A DNA stretch of 64,000 bases from NCBI GenBank assembly GCA_911728435.2, contig OU452209.1, positions 10,894,869 to 10,958,868 of the forward strand, in the 5' to 3' direction. This stretch comes from Apoderus coryli. Lineage: Eukaryota; Arthropoda; Insecta; Coleoptera; Attelabidae. The notes under the pieces are model-generated. The model was not told the origin of the DNA, made no database searches, and saw only the letters and a program-made list of their open reading frames with translations. The position numbers and the translations under genes were made by a program. Below, one piece after another: positions 12,213 through 24,900 of this stretch; the first letter of the stretch is position 1, and each line of letters starts with the position of its first letter.

Positions 12213-12290
12213 ATGATTTGTGCTGCGAAGAATTGCAGGAATAAATATTATAACTGCAATTTATCATTCTTTAGTTCCCCGTAGTAAAAG
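12213..12290 (+). pseudogene. Decayed THAP-domain first exon
   Basis: An ATG opens MICAAKNCRNKYYNCNLSFF, a THAP start with a C-x4-C pair and the NxxLSFF element that precedes the FP motif. The next codons are broken (SSP, TAG, TAA) and then AAAAG meets a good donor GTAAGAT at 12291. The position of the splice site agrees with other THAP exons, so this is probably the front end of a dead P/THAP-type transposon or THAP gene. No downstream exon is recognised. Confidence 0.5.
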
Positions 12291-13676
12291 GTAAGATATT
12301 TATGTAGTATTTGAATTAGATGCATATAAAATTAGAATCAAATAATATCACATAGGTACATTACAAATTACCCATTGTTATTTTGAAAAACAAATATTTC
12401 TAAACAAACTGTTTAAAAGATTGAGCTTACGTGCCTAAAAAATCACACAAATTTTTTTAAAAAACATGAATAACTTCGCTTAATTTCGCAGCACAATGAA
12501 GGGCCACTTTTATAACTTGGTTCAGTCTATTTGCCCATAAAAGTGCAATACATCTTAAGCATTCTTAAAGAGAGCTTAAAAATCTTACTAGATGAGTGCA
12601 AACATTCTATTAAATTTTGACAGTGTTTATTAAATTTAAATTACATATTTTAACTATTATAGATATTAGCAGGTAGTAAATTCTCGTCTCAGGTTTTATT
12701 GCCCATTTATTGGGGATGATTTTAGCCAGCATAAATACCAGGAGAGTTAGCTAATAGGTAGGCATCTTGCATCAGTGAGGGGTTTGTTTAATCGTATAAA
12801 ATTTTGAATCTTTTGTGTCATTCAATGTGGAATCTCATAAATGTTTTTGAAAATATTAATGCCGAACATTTAAAACGCCACTTAATATAATAGCGCACGT
12901 ATGGGTGTGTCCAAGAACGGGTTTGTACAAAGGGGTTAAGGTCAAAATGAAAAAAAAAAAAAGATAAACAGTATGTCTCCGTAAGTTGGAACCATATGGA
13001 AAACTTTTTTTTTATTAATTTTACGAAAAAAAGTTATTCTTCATAAAAAAGTCTGCTCTAAAACCTAAAATGCAACTATCATATATTAAATTTTTCCGGG
13101 CGTATACGAGGTTTGTCAAAAAATAGGAATTTTGCCCAAGACTAAAGTACCTTTATTTTTGAGAATATCGAAAATTGTTATTAAAAGCGCTACTTGTATA
13201 GGAAACGGTGAAATGCGGCCGGGAAATTGTTGTCCGTATTTTTGACGTTGCCCTATAACAACTTAAAATACTGGAATAACAGGTTTTATGGCGTCAAACC
13301 GCTCGGAGCGCCGTTCCTAGAATGTCAATATTTTGTAATGATTTCAGAAAAAATATTTAGCTTGCATATTTTTGGAGAAAATTTTTCAGGGGCGGTTTTT
13401 TTTTTTCAAAAATTGTGTACCGAATTAATTTTTATCCCAGCATCATGCCTTCAATATTGTCGATTATTTAGATGCACCCTGTATATTATACAATCAGTAA
13501 TACATTTGCTATCTAACAATGCAAATCCTTCATCAAAGATATTCTGCACCACATGCAGTATCATCCATTGTTTTACCTAACAAACTGCCATTCCTGTTAT
13601 TGCAACAATTCAAGTTGTCATTGATAAAATGTCAACAAATATATATTTCAAAATATATTAAAAACATTTTAAAAAT
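12291..13676. other. Transposon-derived non-coding DNA upstream of the dynein gene
   Basis: About 12900-13490 looks like a small Tc/mariner-type element: a GTGTCC-type left end, poly-A/poly-T blocks, and GCACCCTGTATAT near 13475. The open frame at 13227-13580 lies within it and has no protein signature. The last about 150 bp before 13677 are AT-rich and may hold the dynein promoter; no specific box is convincing. Confidence 0.4.
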
Positions 13677-13949
13677 ATGACTTCACGTAAAACTAGTAGA
13701 ATAGAACGTGGTGAAAAACGTTACTCGTCACATGCCCGAAGAGGGTATTATGCTGAATTGTTAACTAATTTGGACTATCAGGATCCCACAAAGAAACTTT
13801 ACACTGGCGCCACCAAAACAACGAATTTACTATGGCAAGTGAAAACGGAAAAATATGCACCTATTTGCAGGCATTTTGTGACTCCAGCAAAAAAAGTAGT
13901 GCTCGCGCCGGCTGAACGATGGATGAGTTACCCGGAAGACAGAGATGTT
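13677..13949 (+). CDS. Probable first coding exon of the DNAH1-type dynein
   Basis: The frame from ATG 13677 reads MTSRKTSRIERGEKRYSSHA and continues for 140 codons, but an excellent donor (GATGTT then GTAAGTATT) lies after codon 91. Splicing there leaves phase 0, exactly the phase of the next certain dynein exon at 15862, giving YPEDRDV joined to SFPVDTFKPKV. The residue count (about 91 + 1338 before AAA1) is close to the length of the DNAH1 tail, which supports this as the true start. The alternative is an unrelated single-exon gene ending at the TGA at 14097. I do not recognise a domain in it; it is basic and probably disordered. Confidence 0.6.
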
Positions 13950-14488
13950 GTAAGTATTCCAAAGTCAAACGAACTGTACTACGAACATAAAGGGTGTCTC
14001 AGCTCACATGAACAAGGCAATTCTTGTTTGAAAAAGAACAAAACGACGAAACATGTCAACCTTGTTTTCGAAGGGGACATAAGATCCGACTATTTTTGAA
14101 TCCCCAAATTCAAACCCCACACAGGATTGACATCCACTCTTAAAATCTTAAATGGAATGCGGGGTTGAATAGCACATAATTTGAAAGGTTATTAACCACC
14201 GTAAATTTTATAAAGAAAGTTTATTTACTTGTAGGTGGTTCGGCCAAATGTCAAAAAATCTCTAAAAATGAGATGGCGTTGAAAATGGGCTTCCGATTGA
14301 CACCCACTGGATTTTTTCAAATGAAAAAAATACAAGAGATAAAAAAGTTGTAGCTTTAATTGATTTATCTCAAGACAGTATCGAAATTAAATTACAGTCA
14401 GTGGTGTAAATTTTTTGTCAATAATTTTTATTAAGTTGCCCCCCCTATCGCCACTAGACTTAATAATTTTGATCTAGTTAGGGCCATA
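13950..14488. other. Intron 1, left part
   Basis: Nothing recognised apart from read-through of the exon 1 frame to a stop at 14097. Confidence 0.4.
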
Positions 14489-15723
14489 TAGGGGAAAGTC
14501 GGGTAAGAGTACGCACTTAGTTAAAGTATATTAATTAAATTCATACAAATAAAAACAAAAACGGAAATTTCACTGAATGACATCTCATATAATATCAGTA
14601 GCACATCGAAAAACAAAAAAATCAAAACTCTTAAAAAATAAAATAAAATCAACTCATTAAACAAAAAACTGCATGTGCGTACTCATAGCCGCGCGACACC
14701 CAAAGAGTCCGCAAAGCTAACGCATGGATTTTAATTAGGAATTTATTCAGATTCACTCCCGCACTGATCACAGATCCTGCATATGTTGTGCAATCTTCGT
14801 GATACCATATTTTACAGATGTCGCATTTAATCCAGTCTGCATAGGGTGGATCTTCGTAAATTTCGTTGTATCTTGGACAGAGAATTTTCTGAGCTGTCGT
14901 TTTTTCCCACTTTTTGTTTCGGTTAGGTTTCTTTTTACACCTTTTGCTTTGCTTGCCACCTGCTGTGCCAACTCGTTTTTGTAGGGCGAATCTGTTAAAA
15001 TTTCTGCTTTAGGAAGAGGTTTTATTATTGCTGGTGATACGGAGACGTGAAAATGCTTGTCAAGCTTTGTTGAGAGGTTGGAAGTTGAGGATTGTCAACA
15101 GACTAAACTGAAGGTATCGAAACCGTTGTTAAGCATCGTTGAGAGGTTGAAGGTTGATGAATATGGTCAGAGTGTAGTGAAGATCTTAACAGTTTGTTGC
15201 GTGGTATATCATCTTCGTCACTCCACTCTAAAATGTTCTCGGATGGTGACATCGCCCTGTCGGTTACAATAGCTGGTGCAAAATCTTCGGGTGTAAATAC
15301 TTCTGGGTCATAGGGCCAAATTCCACAGGATCGAAAAGCATTCACGGCTTTTTCAATGGAAGCTACCCTCAAAAATGCTTTGCCAAATAATTCACCTATT
15401 TGATATTGTGTAATTGCTCGGCCGGGATTAGAGACTTGCCACTTTTCGCACTCTTGTCCATAAGCAGTTTTGAGGGGCCCAAAAAGTCCTCTATCAAGAG
15501 GCTGTAATCGGTGACTGCTATATGGTAGTAAACTTAAAAGGATGATGCCAATGCTGCGACATTTATTAATGGCAGCTAATGACACAGATCTAGGATCTAG
15601 ATCTGTGGCTAATGAGATGTGGCTCGCGTGATTATCTAATATTAATATAATTGGATCATTATTGCTGCTTTCTTCATTCGTGATTTTTAAACACCCTGTA
15701 TAATAGCTATCTTTGATATCCAC
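14489..15723 (-). mobile_element. Pogo/Tigger-type DNA transposon, dead
   Basis: Minus-strand frame 15103-15723 encodes the second half of a pogo-family DDE transposase: PIILILDNHASHISL (catalytic D in LDNH), LLPYSSHRLQPLDRGLFGPL, then GELFGKAFLRVAS and AFRSCGIWPYDPEVF. All are hallmark positions of the DDE_1 endonuclease. A lower piece (14768-14971) is the decayed C-terminal tail. The likely 3' terminus is GGGGAAAGTCGGGTAAG at 14489. The N-terminal half is missing. An 11-residue insertion inside the catalytic domain is caused by a 33-bp palindrome plus target duplication (15575-15615). Confidence 0.82.
15575..15615. repeat. 25-bp palindrome flanked by 8-bp direct repeats
   Basis: GCTAATGA (15575-15582) and GCTAATGA (15608-15615) flank a perfect inverted repeat: CACAGATCTAG, 3-nt centre, CTAGATCTGTG (15583-15607). 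Removing 33 bp restores the conserved pogo sequence SHISL joined to AAINKC, so the palindrome is an insertion. It looks like a footprint of a transposon whose ends are CA...TG, or a minimal TIR-only element. Confidence 0.85.
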
Positions 15724-15861
15724 ACAACACGTCAGATGTCAGCGAATATCTATAGGATGTTGCTGGATATCATGGTGGTTGAAAATAGCCATAAAGTCTA
15801 AGTGAAGATTAAATTCATTCAAGGTAATCTCTTTACAAATAACATTTGCTTATATTTTCAG

Positions 15862-15969
15862 AGTTTTCCTGTGGATACGTTCAAACCGAAAGTTCAGCAT
15901 CAACATGAAGTTGACCCCAGGACCCTTCCAAGGAGTGTTGCTATTGAACGAAAACTTAGGCAATATCAG
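15862..15969 (+). CDS. DNAH1: Dynein exon 2 (PRSVAIERK)
   Basis: Acceptor TATTTTCAG, 36 codons, donor GTAGGTAC. It encodes SFPVDTFKPKV ... TLPRSVAIERKLRQYQ. The LPRxVxIER motif is a conserved signature near the N-terminus of this dynein class. Phase 0 at both ends. Confidence 0.88.
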
Positions 15970-18900
15970 GTAGGTACATTCTATTTTTGTGGTGTTTTGA
16001 TTATTCCAAATGAGTTTCTTGTAAGTAGATTAGAGTTGTAGCATTTCCAATGGTGTATAGTATCCATTCATGTTCCATTGACGGATTGATTCGAATTGAG
16101 TGGACATGAATTGGATTTGGTTAATTTAGGTTATTATTTTTAGTGCCCTTGTGAGGAGGCATCACTTTTGAGGTTTGTAGTTTCGATGTCAAGTGATTTT
16201 CGATGATTAATATTTGTTTTTGTTCTCTAATCCTGAAATATAAAAGGCAACCCTCGTATCAATACTATCTCAATTCGATAAGTATCAATTTGCTTGTTTC
16301 TACTATTTCTAACCTAATGATGTATGTTTGTTTATATAATTTGGTTATTTATTTGCTTCTAATAAACTATTTTTACTATTTAGGTTAAGAATCTTCTGAA
16401 TGTTTTGAATATGCTTGAAATAGAACCTAAAGAACTATTACCAATAAAAGTGCTAATGCAACACATAACATTATCAAGTGAAAGATATGGGTTACACACA
16501 TGGATACATTTTTTGCCTTTAGAATTGTTTGATGATGAAGATTATGATATACGGTAAGATTTAGTTTTAGAATATAATCCATTATACGCCAACGTCCTAT
16601 TTATAGAACCTTGAACCTTGTCAAGACGTTCGACACCGTTAACTGTGAAGGATATTAATGCTCAACGGATGTCCACAGAAATTCAGCCGGACCGGGGTGG
16701 GAGAGCCCTTTCCAATAATAACTGGCGTAAAGCATTGCATTGACCTTGTTTACGACGTTTGTGGGACCGGTCATTCAACTTGTTAAGGATAAACTGCCGG
16801 GGAGAATAGAGATCTTCTACATATTTGATGGGGGCGGACTCCTCAACCTTCGTAGACTGCAAGCAGGGCGATAAAAAAACAATTAAATAAAAACTTAAAG
16901 CTACCACATTATATATTCTAAACATTCCAACAAAATCCTGATCATCTTCGTTAGAATTAGAAATTTATCAGGAGCTTCAACAAAAATGTTAAAATAAGAA
17001 AATCTGAAACCAAACTATGAAGTTCTTTGTTATTATTTTATATAATCTAGATCGCCGGAAAGCTGGATTCAACATGGGATCATAGAAGGTACTCGTTACC
17101 CATTGCCAGCAGAAGCATTTGTGCCAGTTATAAATGTACCTAAAACTGAAGAGGACAGTGATGACTCTGGGCCAAATCTAAATGAACTATTCAATTGGGT
17201 TAATGTTGCGGTGGATGAATACAATTTTGAGTATAAGTTATGGTCAGTGCTGACTTTGGATGGTACAAAGAGGCGATTTAAACTACCAAGAATTTATATA
17301 ATGTTTAAAGCGGAAGATCCAGTTAATTTTGGATACCGAATTAAGGCTGCGTTGGAAAATCGATTACAAGCTGAAAATACCATAAGGTAGATTGGGGTTT
17401 TTTACACAAAATAAGTTTAAACATTTAGAGTTTCATATACTAAAAGAAGAAAACATTAACCTTAACAAATTTAACATGATGTTCTTTTTGGTAGTATCTT
17501 AAACGGTCTCAGGTAACTTCGCTGCACTGTCTCGTGCTCTTAACAAGAGCTTGTAGAATACCCTAAGATGTTGTAAATAAATGTTAAATAAATCGGGAAA
17601 AACCCGTACACACAAATTTTGTGATATTTTGAACCCCTTGACCCCTCAATTTGGGACGCTTATGACGAATAATCCCACAGATAGGTATATCACATACCAA
17701 GGTACTGCTATATTTAATTACTACACCAAGAACGACTCAATTTTATTATTAGGATCGGTAGGTTTCGAACTCTAAAAAATATTTCGGAAGTTAATTTTGG
17801 AGTAAAAAGTCTATATCATTGAAAAACATATTTTTTTAGGTACGAATTTTTTCTTGATTGTATGTTGATGACTGGTACACCGACTATAGATGAGGCTATG
17901 GTAGAGAGAATAATGGCCTTAGTAAGAAATTCATCAGTTGGTCGCAAAACATTGTATTTTGAGTCAGCTACTATGGTAATATACCTTTTGCACAATTAGA
18001 GGCTTTAATGGCCGTTTGCACCAACAGTTTTAGGCAGAACCTAACATTAGGGAAAGAATAACGCACAGTCTGCGTTAGACAAGCCATGAACAGACAATGG
18101 CAACACGGCAATACGGTTAGTAAACTAGTCTACTGTACATACTCGGCCGGTAAGCGGTCGCAACGAAAATATTTGAAAACTATTTTGCAATCGTATTTTT
18201 TGTAACATAGAATTCTAAATTAATTTTTTTTAATATCCAGTTATTACAAATATAAATTTTACTTAAATTTAAAAGAAGATCCTCGAAACTTTCAATTACG
18301 CATCGGCCGAACATTAGGTGCTGCCTAAAATCGTTGATGCAAACGGCCCTAATTCACATAACTTGACAACCGTTTTTTACAATGACAGTTTCAAACGTAA
18401 ACAAAGACTCATAAACTTTCACCTGGAATTTGAATAATATTGCGTTTTTTAGTTCTGATAGATCTGCGCAGTGGCTGATTTTGATTTAAATATTCTTGAC
18501 TATAAGCTAAACACGCAGTGGCTGATTTTCATCTGAAGATTGTTGATTGGTAGAATTCTCACTTCTCACTCAGTCATCGGTAGGATGTTCTTCCTCAATG
18601 TTTTGATTATCTTTTACTGAAGCTTCTACTTGTTTTGCAAACTGTTTTCATAAAAATAGACAAACACAGACACTACTATTCATTCAACAATTCATCTTTA
18701 TATTCTTATCAACATAAGATGGTGCTTATGACACTATGATACACACAGATTCCTTAATATTCCGCACTCTTTAAAGAAGTTCAAAAAAGAATTGAACATC
18801 ATAAAATAAATAGCCGTAAATAATAACTATAACCGATCCTCAGAAAAATAAACAAACATATAATTAGAACTCTTATTTCACATCCCAGTGTAAATTTTTA

Positions 18901-21900
18901 TTAGGGTTGGTGACAGTGTTCCCTTCTCATATGGTATAGGGTATATCGGAGAAACAGGTAGAAAAGTATCAACCTGTTTAAAGTAACATAAAAGATCGGT
19001 CCGATTTCGGAATATAACCTCATCAGCACTGGCCGACCATTAGGTCTGTGATATCCTCAGCAAAATAAACAAACATAGAAGTGACATAACAAGAAAATAA
19101 TCACAAAAATGTTTGTAGCCTACATAATATTTACTCTTTTACTAATAAAATCTAACACTGTTACAAATTGTTCGTTTTATTCATAGAATCAGAACTCTTA
19201 TTTCATTTGGTTACAGTGTTCTTACATTGCAGAACTATACAATATTTATAAAATTTATCTTCCATTATATGTTCATAAAATATTTAACGTCAAGAAATCA
19301 ATCAAATATAATATGATTCACAAAAATACAGTTCTACGGATATAAATGTGTGACAACCCCGCGGAGGGATTTGTTTATTATTTACCTTCACGTTGACGTG
19401 TGGGGTGCGAGTAGTGCTACGTACAGTTTTATAACCCGAATTAAGTGAATTTTACATTTACAATTATTGTACAATGGCGTAGATTTTGGGATTTTGCAGC
19501 GATAGCAGTTAACATGAGTTGTTTAAATCTTCTATACACATTAACAGCAAGTTCCTCTGAAACCCTATCAATAATTGTATTGTTTTAATACGTAATCATT
19601 AAAGAATCTAATCAATTGCAATAATTTGAGAACCGTCCAAATAGTTTTTTTTTTGTTAGTTTCATAATTATTTTTATCTTATCTAAACTTAGTAGAAACA
19701 GATTCAGTTTCTCAGGTCTAGGAAAGAGAAACGATTCATTTCAAATGTGGTTTCTTATAATTACTAAATGTTAAAACAAAAATTCATAATTATATACCTT
19801 TGCATTTAATAATAAATATTAACATAACGTAGTCACAGAATAACAAACAACCAGAATACCGACACAGAGCCGCTACCATTGAAAATGCTGTATGAACAGA
19901 CGCCATTTTGCGGGAATAGAGCTCAGGACCATACTCGCCTACAGCTGGCAGGGTTGGCTTTAGGGTGTGTAATAAAATAAATATTAGTACACATTTTTAT
20001 TACTATTTTATTGATTTTTCCATATAATTAATTTATTTCGGTTGACTGATGTTTTGAAATTTCTATTTATACATTTTATTGTGCAAAATAGTTTCATTCT
20101 TAGATACAATTTAATAACATATTCGATCGGAAAACTTTGGCATGGATGGTGAAAAGGACATTTTTACATTTATCATATAAAACGCGCATGACACTGCCGA
20201 GTGCACTTTCTTCAAAATATTTATGAAATAAATAATCTAAACTTAAAACAAATTGAATGAAGTTATTATGCGGCATTAGTAAATTTCCAAAAAAATCTGA
20301 ATGTTCGTTTTGATAAGCTCGAAAATGACAATAGAGCGTAGAATCATCTAATTCTTGATGGGCCATACCATACTTCAAGCAAGTATCACATTTATGTATT
20401 AACAAACATTTTCGAATTATATATTCGCAAACATCTACTGAAATTTCGTTGTAAAATGTCGTTATTCTGGTAATCTGTTTCAGAAATAAATATACGTTCT
20501 TTTTCCTCCAAATTTCTTGTATTATCAATATTCTCATCTGCAGTTGGCGTTTCCATTACATCAGATAGTTTTAATAACATTTTATATATTATTTATATAT
20601 ATTTGTTATTGCTGTATTGAAACTGTGATATTTTCTATTAAATACTGCCGTTATTTTACTATTTTTGTCAAGCTATTTTATTTTGACAATCTCACTATTC
20701 AAAACTATTAACAATCATTATATCAAATCAAACTATCTACGGAGTATTATTTAAAAATTACAACTATAACAAATCAAACTCAAACAAATATACAAAGTAT
20801 TAAATTAAATCATAACAATATTATATTTATACACTAAACACTATACCTTCTCAGAGCTAAAAGTCTGTCTATAACAATTAAAATAATCCAACAATATTAC
20901 TAAACATTCACTAATATTACAACACCACAGTATAACATGTAAAAATATTCTGCGCCACTACTGTGCGAGACGAAGGCTGAAATAGTGATGACCGAACCAC
21001 GCCTATGAACTGACATATTCTATTCCCAGGTTAAGGTTATGTATTGTTTTGGAGGGAAACTCCGAGTCGATATTCTGTATTTTATTCTGTGACGTAGTTA
21101 TGTTTCCTTTTAATCCCAGACATCTATTATTTAATAAATTATATTTGAAAAAAAAAAAGCGACAGTTCCTGCGTAGGTATGTATTTATTATTGGAAACTG
21201 CAACCACGATTTCAAAAGATTATACTACGCCACTGACTTTTATTTACAACACTCCTTCTGTCATTAAAAAAGTAAATATTGGCCTTTATGTTATAAAGAC
21301 AAACATTGAAATTAGATGACATTTCTATGTTTGTTTATTTTTCTGAGAACCAATCCACCGTAGTCAATATTTTAACAACGAAAGAATATAAAAAAGCAAT
21401 TAACTTTTATTAAAAATAAAATCACAAAATATAACATTATTACTCATAGGCAAACCAATTAATTTAATATCCAAATTCTTAAATAAAGAAAACTGCCCAG
21501 TTGGTTTCAGAACCAGTAACAGTAACAAAGATAGTTTACCAAAAAGTCAGGGGTTGCCGACTTACTTGTAGTGATTTTCTAACTACGATGGACTGGCCAC
21601 GCAATCCGCATGCCGAGATACGCCTTCCAAAGAGAATCCTGTATTATTCATAGCTAACGGTCGGCTGACGAAATCAGGGAGGACAGCAAAAGAGGTACAA
21701 GGTCATTCATTATATTTTAACACCCACCTAGAACTGTTATTATTATGGATAATAGAAAAAGCAATTAAATACAAAAGTTTTATGGTTTCCGCTATAGTCT
21801 CTTTTAGAACTATTGAAATCAAAACATTTATATTGCAAAATTGGAAAAAAAATAATAATGATTAAATTTTAAATGGAACACCCTATATATTATAAGTTAA

Positions 21901-24900
21901 ATTGGAAGATCTTTTTGTTCTGATTTCAAAAAAGCATAATAGGTTCTTCAGCGATTCTTGAGATATTTCAGTTAAAACTTAAATTTCATTTACTGGAAAT
22001 CATCAACAATATTGTTCGAAAAATAATCAACCAGTGCTTTTGCTATTTGACAATTTATAAATTAACTTGCTCAAATTAAATCAAATGTGTTATTCAGCTG
22101 AAGAAAAACGACAAATAGTAAGATTTTTGTATTCAAATCATAATAGTGCTTCAAGAGTCAGAACCCAATATCGTCAATTGTCCTCACGAAGAAGATTTCT
22201 GTCAATACTGATGAATTTTTATTTCAACTGAAGTTTGATAGAAAAAACAAGATATTTTAGGCGGTAAAAGAAATCCAACAAAAAGAGAAATATTGTCAAT
22301 CACTATGTCAATTTTCGATGCGTTAGGATTTTTTGCAAACATTTTAATTTATTTAAAAATAATAATGCAGGATTGATGGCGATTTAAAATTGGTTGGGAT
22401 GGAATTATACCAAAAACGCTTGTTGAAAGGTGGGAGAAATGGCGCAAAATAATAAAACTGGTAGAAAATTTTCGAATAAACAGATGTATGTCGAGGAATT
22501 TAAGCAATAAATCCGAGATAGAGTTACATATATTTTGCGATTCAAGTGAAAAAGCGTATTGTGCAGTTTCATATTTAAGAATAGTAAATAAGAAAACCAT
22601 CGATTGGCACCTTTAAAACAAATTTCAATTCCTCGTTCAGAATTAGTAGGTGCACTACTTGGAAGTCGATTAGCGACGAAGAACTTATCTGTTAAATTAT
22701 TTGATGTTGTTTACTGGACAGACTCACAAACTGTTTTACGATGGTTAAAGAAAAATGCTAGAGATTTTAAGCTTTATGTAGCACACAGAATTCAGGATAT
22801 AACGGATGTTAATAAATGGAGGTGGCTACCGTCAAAAGAAAATGTTGCTGATGAAGGAACAAAATGGAGCTTGGAGCCAACAGTTTCTGCTGAAGGGCGG
22901 TGGTTGCAAGGCCCCAGTTTTCTTAAATTAGTTGAAAATAATTGGCCTGTATTAGAAAAAATTGAAACTAAAAAGACAAGTTTGGATGAAGAAATGGAAT
23001 TAAGAAAAGAGTAGCGCACATATCACAGGCACTACCAAATATTCATAGATTTTCTAGTTGGTTCAGATTAATTAGGTCAACTGGCATCGAATTATTGGCG
23101 CTGAAAAGATTTAAGAAAAACTATGATTATTTGAGCACAGATATAGTAACAGAAGCACAAAATTTGTGGTACAAATGTTCACAACAAGAAAATTTTAATG
23201 ACGAATTAAAACAAATAAGTGTCGGGAAACAAAAAACCAAATGTAGGCGGTTTAAATACAGGGATGTAGATCTCGTAATGTATTGTGTGGGATTGTAAAA
23301 TATGTAATTTCAAACAAACACATTGCTGACACAATAAGATGTCAATTGTAATCAGGCCACATTTGATTATTTTCCGAACAATAAATAACATGATTGATGA
23401 TTTCCAGTAACCGAAATTGAAGTTTTAAACTCTAATATCTCAAGAACGGCTGAAGCTAAGACCAATAACCTATACTTTTTTGAAATCAGAACAAAAAGAT
23501 CTTCCATTTCAGCTTATAATCTATGTATCCATTTAAAATATATGGCCTAATTTTTTTTCCAATTTTGCAAACTAAATTTTTTGATTCCAATGGTCCTAAA
23601 GATTCTACAGCAAACAACTTTTGTATTAATTCTGGGCTCTAAGTAGGTGTCAAAATATAATGAATGACCCTGTACAAGGAAGAACCTGAAGATATGTGAC
23701 TTAGATGTGAAGAACAGCTGGCAGCAGATCGCTAACGACCGATCGAGATGGAGGCGTATCATTTACGAGGGTCATCAAGGTTTTGAAGTGCAGCGTCGAC
23801 GACATGAGAATTCGAAAAGACAACATTGAAAAGGAGAAAGAGTGCATCGATGGGGCAGCGCACCTACAACAGTTAATTGTGGTGATTGGGTATGTCAGTT
23901 TTCTGGCTCTAGGATCGGTCTGGTTAGTCATCTCAGGGTTCAGGACAGAAATCCCTGAGTTGGAATAATTCATACCCGTTAGCGAGTAAATGCTGATGAT
24001 GATGACTTGTCCATAGGTTTGCATTCGACAAATTAGACGAAATTTCAAAACACGATTGACAGAACATACAAATTAATTTATAAATAAACAGATTTTGCTA
24101 ATTCTGATCATTTAATTGCTGAAATTCACAGTTTCATTTAGAAAATAACGGCAAAAACTTTAATTTACTAGAAGCTTCAGGAATTAGCAAATTGAGAACT
24201 ATAGACAATGATCAAACCGAAATTATTAATGCCCTCGTTTCAATTTGTTTGCCTAACTTTCGAAACTAATTTGGTTCTTCTTCGTTCCGAAATATAATTT
24301 GATTATTTTCTTGATTGTTTCTTCGCAATATGCCACAATAATATCGTGTATCCCCGGTGCATTGGATGTTCGGTTGCTGCTGTCCTTTCTGTAACATTAT
24401 CGTATCTTTATAAAGGCGTAATCAAGATTTGCTTCAAATAGTTCTATTTCAAATTTACTGTTAGGTTACTTCTTTCCTAAAACTTTTTCGGACATTATTT
24501 TTGAGCCAGAAACATATGCATATGTTCCACTTGTAGATTGACGTTGAAGGGTGAATAAACCTTCATATAATTACTTGTCGTGCATAATAGACTTCCAGTT
24601 GAATGTGGTTTGACGTAGAACGTCGCGTGGAACTCATTATCCTTTTCAAGTTTCCGCGATATTATAGGTATCAGTGCATGTTTCAACTTGAACATTTCCT
24701 AGCTCAGAATATATGTAATTAGGGGTTCCAAATAAAAAAAAATATTTTTTTTGGAATGTAGCATGAACACAAGTTTTATCAAATTATACTGATCATATGT
24801 ACTCTTTAGCTGTAAGAGACTTTATATTAACATATAGGTACACATATTATAACTCGTATTTTGTTCTTATATTTAGTTAAGAGATCAATTTAAACTAAAT

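Larger units (their letters stand above)
21545..23998 (+). mobile_element. LINE 3' end, split by a mariner-like insertion
   Basis: The left part (21545-21697) and right part (23673-23998) belong to one non-LTR retroelement C-terminus: LPKRILYxxLTVGxRNQGGQ before the break and, after it, DVKNSWQQIANDRSRWRR, then VYQFCGSRIGLVSHLR-like residues of the terminal zinc-finger motif. It ends in a GATGATGATGA tail near 23995. The interruption at 21698-23672 has TA on both sides, and removal rejoins the LINE cleanly. Confidence 0.75.

Noticed and set aside
13227..13580. 117-codon ORF rich in F and Y
   Set aside because: Inside a probable small mariner-type element with poly-T blocks; no domain.
14799..14984. 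Plus-strand ORF opposite the pogo relic
   Set aside because: Antisense shadow of the transposase C-terminus.
19340..19500. Possible LTR end with primer-binding-like TGGCG string
   Set aside because: No second LTR, no gag or pol nearby; too weak to call.
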